From positions 1 to 42,718 of the forward strand of contig JAURQT010000056.1 in assembly GCA_030835985.1 (NCBI GenBank): DNA of 42,718 nucleotides, in the 5' to 3' direction. Every line of letters starts with the position of its first letter. Position 1 is the stretch's first letter. The stretch is from Alphaproteobacteria bacterium (GTDB taxonomy: Bacteria; Pseudomonadota; Alphaproteobacteria; Puniceispirillales; Puniceispirillaceae). A program made the position numbers and the translations under genes. The notes beneath the pieces are model-generated. The model saw only the letters and a list, made by a program, of their open reading frames with translations, did not search any database and was not told the origin of the DNA. Positions 20,180-28,827 of the stretch are shown piece by piece.

Positions 20180-22054
20180 ATGACAGCGCGCGAGGCAATA
20201 AATGATAGCGCATCAGACAGGGAAGAAATCAGCACAAACCCGCCATTGATAATTGATGTTGAGGGCGCGCTGAAAACCCATTATGCCCCGTTTTTAAAAT
20301 GGCCAAAATGGGGACAGCGGCTGGTTAGCTGGCTGCTGCGCCTGATTATCTGCCAGGATCGTATTAACCGGTTTTTGGCTGTGCATAGCCAGTTACACGC
20401 CTTCGATTTTATCGAGGAAATTTTTGACGAGCTGGGATTTCGCTATCAGCTCAACACCAGCGAGATAGAAAATATCCCGGCCAAAGGCGGGGTGGTGATT
20501 ATCGCCAATCACCCGCTTGGCGCGCTTGATGGCCTCAGCCTTGTGCATATGGTTGGCCAGGTGCGCCGCGATGTAAAGATTGTCGCCAACCAGCTTTTAT
20601 CCAGCATCCCGCCGATAGCCCCCCTATTGCTGCCGGTCAATAATATGTCAGGGGAAAGCCGCCGGACAGATCTGCAAAATATCAGCCGTACCCTGGAAGA
20701 GGGGCAGGCGGTTATTTTCTTTCCGGCAGGCGAGGTATCGCGCCTGTCGCCGCGCGGTATTCGTGACAAGGATTGGGATACCGGCTTTTTGCGCTTTGCA
20801 GAGCGGCTGAATATGCCTGTATTGCCTATCTATATTCGGGCGCGTAATTCCAGCCTGTTTTATACAATCTCGCGCTTTAGTGCGGTGCTTTCCATGCTGA
20901 TGCTGCCGCGTGAAATGATGAAAACCTCTGGCCAGCTACATTTTTTCACCTCTCCTGTTATTCGCCCGGAAGAATTTTTAAAACTGCCTGTTTCGCGCAG
21001 GCAAAAGGTGAAATTTTTTCGAAAACATATTTATCAGCTGGCAAAGGGCAGGCAGCCTGTCTTTGTCACCCGCGCCAGCATTATTCATCCGGTAGATAGA
21101 CAAGCCCTGAAAGCAGAGCTGGCCAGCGCAGAAGAGCTGGGCAAAACATCGGATAATAAACGCATTTTGCTCTGTTCTGTTCAGACAGGCTCTGCCCTGC
21201 TGGATGAGCTGGGGCGGCTGCGAGAGGAAGCCTTTAGAGCGGTAGGGGAAGGGACAGGCCGGAGAAAGGATATTGACCGCTTTGACCCTCATTACCGCCA
21301 TATCATTGTCTGGGACGAGGAATTGCTGGAAATTGCCGGTGCTTATCGGCTGGGGGAGGTGTGGAAATGGTCTGCCGAGCTGTCTGCCGGCCGCCCGAAA
21401 TTTGATATTCCAAAATTTGATATTCCAAAATTTGACATTCAGGCACAAAAAGAGCTGGCCGATAAGCTCTATTCGGCAGAGCTTTTTGAATTTGATGGCG
21501 AGATAGACAGGGTGTTTGAAGCAGGGCTGGAATTGGGGCGCAGTTTTGTTCAGCCGCGTTTTTGGGGCAAGCGCAGCCTAGATTATTTATGGCAGGGGAT
21601 CGGGGCGTATGTGGCACGCCACCCCGAGGTACGGTTTTTATTCGGGTCTGTTTCTTTATCAGCTTCCCTGCCGCCTCGCGCACGCAATATGCTGGTCTGG
21701 CATTATCAATCCTATTACAGAGATGGGCCGGTTCACGCGCTACCAAAAACCCCTTTTAAGTTAAGTCCCGAGGCAGAAAACCAAATAGAAAGCCTGATGA
21801 CGGGCAGCGATATCGAAGCTGATTTTGCGGCTATGCGCGAACAATTGGGGCATATGCAAGTGCGTATCCCGACCCTGTATCGCCAATATGCCGATTTATG
21901 CGATACAGGCGGGGTCAGCTTTTCTGCCTTTAATGTGGATGCTGCTTTTTCCATGTGTCTGGACAGCTTTGTGATGGTGGATTTAGCCGCCATAAAACCG
22001 GCCAAATATGAACGCTATGTCCAGCCTTACCTGGAAAAACCAGCAATAGATTAA
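20180..22054 (+). CDS. Fused acyltransferase: N-terminal PlsC/LPLAT domain + C-terminal OlsB-like GNAT N-acyltransferase domain
   Basis: PlsC motifs ANHPLGALDG and FFPAGEVSR; C-terminal DPHYRHIIVWDEELLEIAGAYRLGEV...ELGRSFVQPRFWGKRSLDYLWQGIGAYVARHPEVRFLFGSVSLSASLP. Confidence 0.85.
   Translation: MTAREAINDSASDREEISTNPPLIIDVEGALKTHYAPFLKWPKWGQRLVSWLLRLIICQDRINRFLAVHSQLHAFDFIEEIFDELGFRYQLNTSEIENIPAKGGVVIIANHPLGALDGLSLVHMVGQVRRDVKIVANQLLSSIPPIAPLLLPVNNMSGESRRTDLQNISRTLEEGQAVIFFPAGEVSRLSPRGIRDKDWDTGFLRFAERLNMPVLPIYIRARNSSLFYTISRFSAVLSMLMLPREMMKTSGQLHFFTSPVIRPEEFLKLPVSRRQKVKFFRKHIYQLAKGRQPVFVTRASIIHPVDRQALKAELASAEELGKTSDNKRILLCSVQTGSALLDELGRLREEAFRAVGEGTGRRKDIDRFDPHYRHIIVWDEELLEIAGAYRLGEVWKWSAELSAGRPKFDIPKFDIPKFDIQAQKELADKLYSAELFEFDGEIDRVFEAGLELGRSFVQPRFWGKRSLDYLWQGIGAYVARHPEVRFLFGSVSLSASLPPRARNMLVWHYQSYYRDGPVHALPKTPFKLSPEAENQIESLMTGSDIEADFAAMREQLGHMQVRIPTLYRQYADLCDTGGVSFSAFNVDAAFSMCLDSFVMVDLAAIKPAKYERYVQPYLEKPAID
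21398..21442 (+). repeat. In-frame 15-bp tandem repeat, three copies
   Basis: aaatttgatattcca x2 then aaatttgacattcag, encoding KFDIPKFDIPKFDIQ. Confidence 0.95.
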
Positions 22055-22082
22055 CCTGCAATAAATTAAGAAGGGCGGCTAC

Positions 22083-23060
22083 CTATACAGCCTGCTCGAT
22101 AAAGGGCTGAATATCCCTTGCCGGACGCGCGCCATAGTGACAGATAACCTCGCCCGCACACAAGCTGGCCAGCTCTGCTGCCTGCAAACCGGATGCCCCG
22201 GTGACCCGCCCGAAAAGATAGCCGGCAGCAAATAAATCACCTGCCCCTGTGGTATCGATGACCTTGCCTTCGGGCATGGCAGGCACAAGGATTTGTTCTT
22301 CCTCGCACCAGACCATCGCCCCTTCTGCGCCAAGGGTGATAATCAGCTCTTCTAAATGTTCGGCCATCATCGCAACCGATCCTTGCCTGTCTGTACCTGT
22401 CAGGGTGGTAATCTCCTGCTCGTTACTGAACAGGATAGAAACGTGTTCGCGTATAAAGGCAGAAAATTGTGCGTGATGGCGCTCAACACACCAGGGGTCA
22501 GATAAAGATAGCGCAAGCTGGGCATCTGTTTTATGGGCGATTTCTGCTGCACGGGCAAAAATTTCCGGCCCTTGCGGGGCATCAAATAAATACCCCTCCA
22601 GATAAATTATCCCTGCTTGTGTATCCTCTGGAATATGGCTGGCATTTAAATGCAGGGATGTGCCGAGATAGGTGTTCATCGAGCGCACACTATCGGGGGT
22701 CACAAAAATCATTGAACGGGCAGTGGCCAGCCCGCCTGGCTGTTGCTGTCCAACAAAGGCAACCCCCCCGGCGCCAAGGTCAGAGATAAAGGCATCGCCA
22801 AGCGCATCTTTGCCTACCTGCCCTGCAAAGGCAGCCGAGCCGCCAAGTGCGGCCATGCCATAGGCACTATTTGCGGCCGATCCGCCTGATTGCTGGGTTT
22901 TATCCTGCATCGCTTCATATAGCTGAAGAGCGCGGTCTTCATCAATTAAGTTCATGCCGCCTTTTTCGATGTGATTATCGGTTAAAAAACCATCTTCACA
23001 CGGCGCCAGAACATCCATAATTGCATTGCCAACAAACAGTACATCACAGGAAGAAGACAT
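22083..23060 (-). CDS. PfkB-family carbohydrate/adenosine kinase
   Basis: GGSAANSAYGMAALGGSAAFAGQVGKDALGDAF and DTTGAGDLFAAGYLFG; ATG at 23060 fits the conserved start CDVLFVGNAIMDVLA. Confidence 0.92.
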   Translation of the reverse strand: MSSSCDVLFVGNAIMDVLAPCEDGFLTDNHIEKGGMNLIDEDRALQLYEAMQDKTQQSGGSAANSAYGMAALGGSAAFAGQVGKDALGDAFISDLGAGGVAFVGQQQPGGLATARSMIFVTPDSVRSMNTYLGTSLHLNASHIPEDTQAGIIYLEGYLFDAPQGPEIFARAAEIAHKTDAQLALSLSDPWCVERHHAQFSAFIREHVSILFSNEQEITTLTGTDRQGSVAMMAEHLEELIITLGAEGAMVWCEEEQILVPAMPEGKVIDTTGAGDLFAAGYLFGRVTGASGLQAAELASLCAGEVICHYGARPARDIQPFIEQAV

Positions 23061-23190
23061 TGATTTTCCATCTCGCTTTTTAGGGGTAACGGGCTTTTTT
23101 CCCAACGAACAAACTGCGAAAGGGTAGTGAAATCTGTACCTTATGACAAGTCACTAATTAAGGAAGGTTTATTTATCTTTTTTTTATCCG

Positions 23191-24234
23191 CTATTTTGTT
23201 TCCGGCCACAGGCGCAAAACCGCTTCGATTACCGCTTCTGCGCTGATTTTATGGATAAGACCCTTTGTGCCATAGTCAGAGCTGGCAAAAAGGTTTAACT
23301 GGTGGATAAGCGGCGAGTAATCCAGCGGCTCTGATTGCGAAAACAGCCCCAGAGCCGGCTTGCCCACACAAACAGATAAATTCAGCAAGCTGGTATCATT
23401 ACCGACATATCCCTCTGCTCTTGCCATCACCGCACAGGCCACATCCAGCCTGTCCTGGATGATAAGGGGGGCTGGAATATCCGAATGCCGGGACAAATGG
23501 CGCTCAATCTCTGTTACCATCTCTGCGTCATCCGGCCCGGCAATAAGGGCGATACGCATATCCGGGCGGGCACAGAAGAGGCCGGTAATCAGCTGGCTGA
23601 ATTTTTTTGCCCCCCATTGCCTTTCCGGGTGCATTGCGCCTATGCCCAGACATAGATAGGGGCGTGTACGGCCTTTTTCTGCTATTAATTCTGCGGATTT
23701 CAGATAGGTTTCTGCCTGGCGATGCGCCGCCTTTGGCAAGGTAATATGCCAGGCAGGATTATCCAGACCAAAGCCATTTCGCGCGGCAAATTGGCTAATC
23801 CGGCTAACCGCATGCCCTCTTAGTTCTGATGGGGATAGGTATTGTCCTGTATTCAGATATTTTTGCTGTCCTTTTCGGCCATAGCCCAGCCGTGTTTTTA
23901 TGCCAGCCAGCCAGGCCGCCATCGCATAACGGGTGGAATGATGCAGGATGATAGCGGTATCTGCCCCGCTTTCCCGAAAATCGCGCACCAGTCGCCAAAA
24001 TCCCAACAGGCCATCATGACGGCCACGCTTGCCGCGCAAGGAACGTTCTATCCTCATCAGCTGAAAGCTGGCAGGCGTGCCATGAAATATTATCGGTGCC
24101 TGAACAGTGGGCTTGGTGGCAAGGGTGACCTGATAATGTGCGATAAGCTCATCTATCCATGGCTTGTGCCATATCATATCGCCGATCCCGACAAGGGGCT
24201 GGATAATCAGAATATGACGCGCAGAAGAAAGCAT
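23191..24234 (-). CDS. Glycosyltransferase family 9 (heptosyltransferase-like)
   Basis: ILIIQPLVGIGDMIWHKPWIDEL, CLGIGAMHPERQWGAKKFSQL, DRLDVACAVMARAEGYVGNDTSLLNLSVCVGKPALGLF. Confidence 0.85.
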   Translation of the reverse strand: MLSSARHILIIQPLVGIGDMIWHKPWIDELIAHYQVTLATKPTVQAPIIFHGTPASFQLMRIERSLRGKRGRHDGLLGFWRLVRDFRESGADTAIILHHSTRYAMAAWLAGIKTRLGYGRKGQQKYLNTGQYLSPSELRGHAVSRISQFAARNGFGLDNPAWHITLPKAAHRQAETYLKSAELIAEKGRTRPYLCLGIGAMHPERQWGAKKFSQLITGLFCARPDMRIALIAGPDDAEMVTEIERHLSRHSDIPAPLIIQDRLDVACAVMARAEGYVGNDTSLLNLSVCVGKPALGLFSQSEPLDYSPLIHQLNLFASSDYGTKGLIHKISAEAVIEAVLRLWPETK

Positions 24235-24437
24235 GGACAGGATTGTATGTCTGAAATAACCAAAAGGGGGCGAAAATACTTATGCATCAGCCCTAGCATA
24301 TTCCGCTGCGCCTGGCTATTGCCTATGCGCCTTGTATAAGGCTGGACGGCAATAAATGAAAAAGCCCTTTCTGCCAGCTTGACAGGCCGGTGGATAGCCG
24401 CAACGCTGTTTATATCGTTTTAACAGCTTAAGAAAAA

Positions 24438-24449
24438 GGAGGTGATCAT
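24438..24449 (+). promoter_or_regulatory. Extended Shine-Dalgarno complementary to the 16S rRNA 3' tail
   Basis: aaaggaggtgatc spans about 24436-24448; identical over 13 nt to the complement of the conserved 16S tail GATCACCTCCTTT. Confidence 0.85.
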
Positions 24450-24524
24450 ATGTCTAGTGAACAGACAAAAAATGCCGATCAGAAGGGTAAGTGGATAAAC
24501 AGCAAAGAGCAGCCTCTTTGCTAG
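24450..24524 (+). CDS. Small ORF, 24 aa (MSSEQTKNADQKGKWINSKEQPLC)
   Basis: ATG 7 nt after GGAGG of an extended SD; stop TAG at 24522-24524; followed by hairpins and a terminator; no known family recognised. Confidence 0.6.
   Translation: MSSEQTKNADQKGKWINSKEQPLC
24501..24522 (+). promoter_or_regulatory. Perfect 9-bp hairpin abutting the sORF stop codon
   Basis: agcaaagag-cagc-ctctttgct. Confidence 0.8.
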
Positions 24525-24614
24525 ATAGACAAAATCCAGCCTTGCCTGTGGTAGCCGCGCGATAACGCAAGACTGCCCCTGATAGGCAGATTGTCATGAA
24601 CACGAAATTTTTTT

Positions 24615-24655
24615 AAAGGGATGTCTCTTGTTACAGCGGGGCATCCCTTTTTTTT
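24615..24655 (+). terminator. Rho-independent terminator of the sORF/ncRNA locus
   Basis: aaagggatg...catcccttt stem (extendable with wobble pairs) followed by 8 T. Confidence 0.88.
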
Positions 24656-24671
24656 ATGGGTGTCTGGCAGG

Positions 24672-25589
24672 CTATCTGGTTTCTTCTGGAAAACGCAGAT
24701 TCAGATTTTGCACAAGCTGATCCAGAAATTTTGCCGCCGCAACCGGTAAAACCCGCCCTTTGGCATGCACCAGATGGATAAGCCCGCCTGGCATATCGCG
24801 CTCATCTATCGGGATAAAGGCCAATTCATCTGGCAATTTTCGGGCATATAATAGCCGGACAGGCAGATGAAAGCCGATAACCGGCTCGCGGCTGGCATAA
24901 TTCAGCATCCAGTTAAAATCATCGGTTGAGATAGCCTGATTTAGCGCAAGGTGGGACTGGGTCTGTCCGGCCTCTATCAGACCGAGCAAGCCTTCATCGC
25001 TTTGGGGCAGGATAACAGGCTGGCCAATCATCTCTTGCAAGCGCAGGGTTTTTTGTTGTGCCAGGGGATGCGTTTTTTGCATAAACGCGTGAACACGCTG
25101 TTCGATAGAGGCCGCAATATGGACATCATACGGCAGGCTATCGCCAAAAACAAGCGCAATATCGGTTTCAAATTCGCGCAAGGCCTTGAGGGCATCGGCT
25201 GTTTTCCGGGCAGAAACATCAAAGCTGACAGAGGGGAATTCCAGCCGATATGCCGCGATTTGTTCTGGCAGGAAACCGCTACTCAGCTCGGGGCTGGCAT
25301 GGATACGGACATGGCCGCGCCGTACCCCGGATAAATCGGCAATTTGCGATAATACCCGCGATAAATCTGTCATCTGATAGCGAATATGCTGGATAAACAG
25401 CTCGCCGGCAGTATTCAGTCGAACCCCGGAAGGCAGCCGCTCAAAAAGGGCTGTGCCTACTTCTTCTTCCAGCGATAAAATCCGCCTGTTGAGGGCGGTA
25501 GAGGTGATATTTAACTTCTCTGCTGCTTTGCGAATAGAGCCTTCGCGGGCAACAACATCGATATATTTTAAATGGGTGAGGTGACGCAT
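24672..25589 (-). CDS. LysR-type transcriptional regulator
   Basis: N-terminal HTH MRHLTHLKYIDVVAREGSIRKAAEKLNITSTALNRRILSLEEEVGTALFERLPSGVRLNTAGE. Confidence 0.93.
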   Translation of the reverse strand: MRHLTHLKYIDVVAREGSIRKAAEKLNITSTALNRRILSLEEEVGTALFERLPSGVRLNTAGELFIQHIRYQMTDLSRVLSQIADLSGVRRGHVRIHASPELSSGFLPEQIAAYRLEFPSVSFDVSARKTADALKALREFETDIALVFGDSLPYDVHIAASIEQRVHAFMQKTHPLAQQKTLRLQEMIGQPVILPQSDEGLLGLIEAGQTQSHLALNQAISTDDFNWMLNYASREPVIGFHLPVRLLYARKLPDELAFIPIDERDMPGGLIHLVHAKGRVLPVAAAKFLDQLVQNLNLRFPEETR

Positions 25590-25611
25590 CTTTAACCCCT
25601 TGACCTAAACC

Positions 25612-25632
25612 GTGATGCAAAAAATGCATCAC
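25612..25632. promoter_or_regulatory. 21-bp interrupted palindrome, candidate LysR operator
   Basis: gtgatgca-aaaaa-tgcatcac, perfect 8-bp arms, immediately upstream of the lysR start in the lysR/glnK divergent region. Confidence 0.65.
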
Positions 25633-25759
25633 CATACAAAATATTCAGCACAATATCAATTCAGAACAATTTGGTATCTAACCTTGTCGGTTTGTTTTTC
25701 CATACCCCACAAAGTTGGTTGGACAGTCGGCGCAAATGAAAAAAACTTAAGAGGTTAAA

Positions 25760-26098
25760 ATGAAATACATCATTGCGATCATCCAACCCGGAAAGCTGGA
25801 TGCCATTCATGAAGCGCTAGGCGCGATTGGCATTTCCGGAATGACCGTTAGCGAGGTTCAAGGGTATGGGCGTCAAAAAGGCAAAAGCGAGATTTATCGC
25901 GGCGCGGAATATGTCATCAATTTCATGCCGAAAATCAAAATCGAGTTGGCCGTAGAGACAAAAAAAGCATCTGAAGTCATCGAAACGATTCAAAAAACCG
26001 CTGAGTCCGGAAAAATCGGTGACGGGAAAATTTTTGCCCTTGATCTGAAGGATGCTTTGCGTATCCGCACAGGCGAAACAGGGCCAGAAGCGCTGTAA
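25760..26098 (+). CDS. glnK: Nitrogen regulatory protein P-II (GlnK/GlnB)
   Basis: MKYIIAIIQPGKLDAIHEALGAIGISGMTVSEVQGYGRQKG, EIYRGAEYVINFMPK, GKIGDGKIFALDLKDALRIRTGETG; upstream of amtB. Confidence 0.95.
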   Translation: MKYIIAIIQPGKLDAIHEALGAIGISGMTVSEVQGYGRQKGKSEIYRGAEYVINFMPKIKIELAVETKKASEVIETIQKTAESGKIGDGKIFALDLKDALRIRTGETGPEAL

Positions 26099-26127
26099 AA
26101 ACAGGGCAGTAAACAGGAGTAAACAAA

Positions 26128-27456
26128 ATGTATCGTTCCCTTATCACAAAAACGCTTATCGCCGGGGCTTTTATGGCCGTTGCCAGCCCCGCATTTGCAC
26201 AAACCGTCCCCGAACACGGGGTCTTTATTCTAAATTCCCTGCTCTTTTTAATTGGTGGCTTTCTGGTCATGTTTATGGCTTGCGGCTTTTGTATGCTGGA
26301 AGCCGGGCTGGTTCGGGCAAAAAACACCACCACCCAATTGACCAAGAATATCGCGCTGTTTTCCATCGCCGCCATCGGTTATTATCTGGTTGGATATAAT
26401 TTGATGTATCCGCTAGGCGATTGGGCAATTGAGGGGTATTTCTCGGCTCTGTTCCCGGCATTGGCTGTGATGGAACCGGTTGGCGTGGCCGCCGATGCGG
26501 TAGATGATCTGTCCTATGCAGCGACCGCCTCTGATTATTTCTTTCAGTTGATGTTCTGTGCGGCAACCGCCTCCATCGTATCCGGCACAGTCGCCGAGCG
26601 GATCAAATTATGGCCATTTCTGATTTTCACTTTCATTCTGACATCCCTTATCTATCCGCTTCAGGCCAGCTGGAAGTGGGGCGGCGGGTTCCTGGATGCC
26701 CTTGGTTTTCTGGATTTTGCCGGATCAACTGTTGTACACTCTGTCGGCGGATGGGCCGCCCTTGCCGGTGCGCTGGTACTTGGCCCGCGTTTGGGTAAAT
26801 ATGTAGAAGGCCGGGTCATTCCGATGCCAGGTGCTAACCTGCCTTTGGCGACCTTGGGTACGTTTATTCTGTGGCTGGGCTGGTTCGGTTTTAATGGCGG
26901 ATCGCAGCTGGCTATGGGCACAATCGGGGATGTGGCAGATGTATCGCGTATCTTTGCCAATACCAATGCTGCAGCCGCAGGCGGGGCGATGGCCGCGCTG
27001 GTTCTCACCCAAATTCTGTACAAGAAAATCGACCTTACTATGGTGCTGAACGGCGCATTGGCTGGTCTGGTATCCATTACCGCCGAGCCGCTTACCCCAA
27101 CTCTGGGCGTTGCAACCCTTATTGGCGGTGTTGGCGGCGTCATCGTTGTCTTTGCTGTGCCATTGCTGGACAAGCTAAAGATAGATGATGTGGTCGGTGC
27201 CATTCCTGTACACCTGATCGCAGGTATCTGGGGTACGCTGGCAGTGGTTATCACCAATGCAGAAGCCTCTATCGGGGCGCAAGTCACCGGGATTGTCGTG
27301 GTTGGCCTGTTCACCTTTATCGTCTCTTTTATCGGCTGGACTATCCTTAATCTGGTGATGGGGATCAGGGTATCTGAAGAACAAGAGATGGCGGGTCTGG
27401 ATAATTCAGAGCTGGGTATGGATTCCTATCCCGAATTCACCCGTCTATCGAAATAA
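26128..27456 (+). CDS. amtB: Ammonium transporter
   Basis: GGFLVMFMACGFCMLEAGLVRAKNTTTQLTKNIALFSIAAIGYYLVGYNLMYP, VHSVGGWAALAGALVLGPR, GTFILWLGWFGFNGGSQL. Confidence 0.97.
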   Translation: MYRSLITKTLIAGAFMAVASPAFAQTVPEHGVFILNSLLFLIGGFLVMFMACGFCMLEAGLVRAKNTTTQLTKNIALFSIAAIGYYLVGYNLMYPLGDWAIEGYFSALFPALAVMEPVGVAADAVDDLSYAATASDYFFQLMFCAATASIVSGTVAERIKLWPFLIFTFILTSLIYPLQASWKWGGGFLDALGFLDFAGSTVVHSVGGWAALAGALVLGPRLGKYVEGRVIPMPGANLPLATLGTFILWLGWFGFNGGSQLAMGTIGDVADVSRIFANTNAAAAGGAMAALVLTQILYKKIDLTMVLNGALAGLVSITAEPLTPTLGVATLIGGVGGVIVVFAVPLLDKLKIDDVVGAIPVHLIAGIWGTLAVVITNAEASIGAQVTGIVVVGLFTFIVSFIGWTILNLVMGIRVSEEQEMAGLDNSELGMDSYPEFTRLSK

Positions 27457-27498
27457 TCCACCGTTAAATTACACCATCGTTAAATTAAAATAGTGAAG

Positions 27499-27532
27499 AA
27501 AGGCAGTTTTAATATAGCTGCCTTTCTTTTTG
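27499..27532 (+). terminator. Rho-independent terminator after amtB
   Basis: aaaggcag-ttttaatatag-ctgccttt followed by ctttttg. Confidence 0.85.
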
Positions 27533-27581
27533 TTTACCTTAAATTCATGGACAAAACCGCTTTTGTTTTTCACACTGGAAA

Positions 27582-27651
27582 GCCAGAATAAGCAGGCCAG
27601 AATATGGAGGCCAGAATATGCAGGCCAGAATAGGCAGGCCAGAAAAAAGGG
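27582..27651 (+). repeat. 14-bp tandem repeat, about five copies, directly upstream of the threonine aldolase start
   Basis: gccagaataagcag / gccagaatatggag / gccagaatatgcag / gccagaataggcag / gccagaaaaaaggg. Confidence 0.95.
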
Positions 27652-27660
27652 AAAGACGCG

Positions 27661-28689
27661 ATGGCACAGGAAATAGAGCTGGATTTTCGGAGCGATACAG
27701 TAACCCGGCCGGATAGCGCGATGCGCCAGGCCATGTATGAAGCCGAAGTAGGCGATGATGTCTATGGCGAGGACAAGTGCGTTAATCAGCTAGAGGCGAG
27801 CGGGGCCGAGCTATTGGGCAAAGAGGCCGGGCTATTTGTTTCTTCAGGCACGCAAGCCAATCTTATTTCTATCCTCAGCCATGCCGGGCGAGGGGATGAA
27901 TATATCACTGGCCGCCATTATCACACCAATTTTTACGAGGCAGGGGGCGCGGCTGCATTAGGCGGGGTGGTGCCCTGTACCTTGCCCCTGGATAGCGCAG
28001 GGCGCGTCTGTGCCGCAGATTTGCGCGAGGCCATAAAGCCGGATGATTTTCACCACCCGATCAGCAAATTACTATGTCTGGAAAATACCGTAAATGGCCA
28101 GATCCAGCCCGCCTTGCATCTGGCCGAGCTTTGCCAGATTGCCCATGAAAATAATATGTTTACCCATCTGGATGGGGCGCGGCTGATGAACGCGTCTGTG
28201 GCAAGTAAAATTGCGGCTGCCGATATTGTAAAGACGTTTGATTCTGTCTCTTTATGCCTGTCCAAGGGGCTGGGCGCACCTGCCGGATCGCTGATATGCG
28301 GGTCAGCTGAGTTTATTGCCCGGGCGCGGCGCTGGCGCAAAATGCTGGGCGGGGGAATGCGCCAGGCCGGTATATTGGCAGCTGCCGGGCGATATGCCAT
28401 AGAACATAATATCCAGAGGCTGGCGCAGGATCATGAAAATGCCCGCCAATTAGCCGAAAAGCTGGCAGAAATCACCGGCGTGGATATCGATTTGGACAAG
28501 ATAGATACCAATATGATTTATATGTTTTTACCAGAGGAAAAACAGGGCGAATTGCCTGCTTTTCTGCGCGCCCGAAACATTATTATCAGCCCGGCAAAAA
28601 AAGGCTTTCGTCTGGTGTTGCATAAAGATATTCCCGCCACGCAAACAGATAGGCTGGCGATGGGGGTGGCTGCCTATATGGCAGCCTGA
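27661..28689 (+). CDS. ltaE: Low-specificity L-threonine aldolase (PLP-dependent)
   Basis: DFRSDTVTRPDSAMRQAMYEAEVGDDVYGED, GLFVSSGTQANL, SLCLSKGLGAPAGSLICGS. Confidence 0.92.
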   Translation: MAQEIELDFRSDTVTRPDSAMRQAMYEAEVGDDVYGEDKCVNQLEASGAELLGKEAGLFVSSGTQANLISILSHAGRGDEYITGRHYHTNFYEAGGAAALGGVVPCTLPLDSAGRVCAADLREAIKPDDFHHPISKLLCLENTVNGQIQPALHLAELCQIAHENNMFTHLDGARLMNASVASKIAAADIVKTFDSVSLCLSKGLGAPAGSLICGSAEFIARARRWRKMLGGGMRQAGILAAAGRYAIEHNIQRLAQDHENARQLAEKLAEITGVDIDLDKIDTNMIYMFLPEEKQGELPAFLRARNIIISPAKKGFRLVLHKDIPATQTDRLAMGVAAYMAA

Positions 28690-28740
28690 CACCCTGCCTG
28701 TTCTGCTGGCCTGTAAGCGTATATTTTTTGATCATAAAAA

Positions 28741-28767
28741 TACAAAACAGGTTTTTGTAATTTTATT
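28741..28767 (+). terminator. Possible AT-rich terminator after ltaE
   Basis: tacaaaa-caggt-ttttgta followed by attttatt. Confidence 0.4.
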
Positions 28768-28785
28768 ACCTTGTGCAAGAGCGGT

Positions 28786-28814
28786 TTGTTTTTACCCGCA
28801 AGCTATGCTATAAT
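28786..28814 (+). promoter_or_regulatory. Sigma70-like promoter of mgtE
   Basis: TTGTTT - 17 bp - TATAAT with extended -10 (TGcTATAAT). Confidence 0.65.
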
Positions 28815-28827
28815 CTGCGCGACCGCC

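Noticed and set aside
24379-24407. Sigma70 promoter for the sORF locus (TTGACA at 24379)
   Set aside because: -35 is perfect but the 17-bp-spaced -10 (AACGCT) is poor; TSS mapping needed before annotating
25670-25700. RpoN -24/-12 promoter for glnK (ttggtatctaaccttgtcgg)
   Set aside because: The TTG element lies one base too far and lacks the invariant GC; not a convincing match
26661-27314. 217-aa minus-strand ORF opposite amtB
   Set aside because: Antisense shadow of a conserved gene; low-complexity Pro/Ser/Thr/Ala-rich translation
27582-27651. CRISPR-like array
   Set aside because: Units are contiguous with no spacers and only 14 bp; simple tandem repeat
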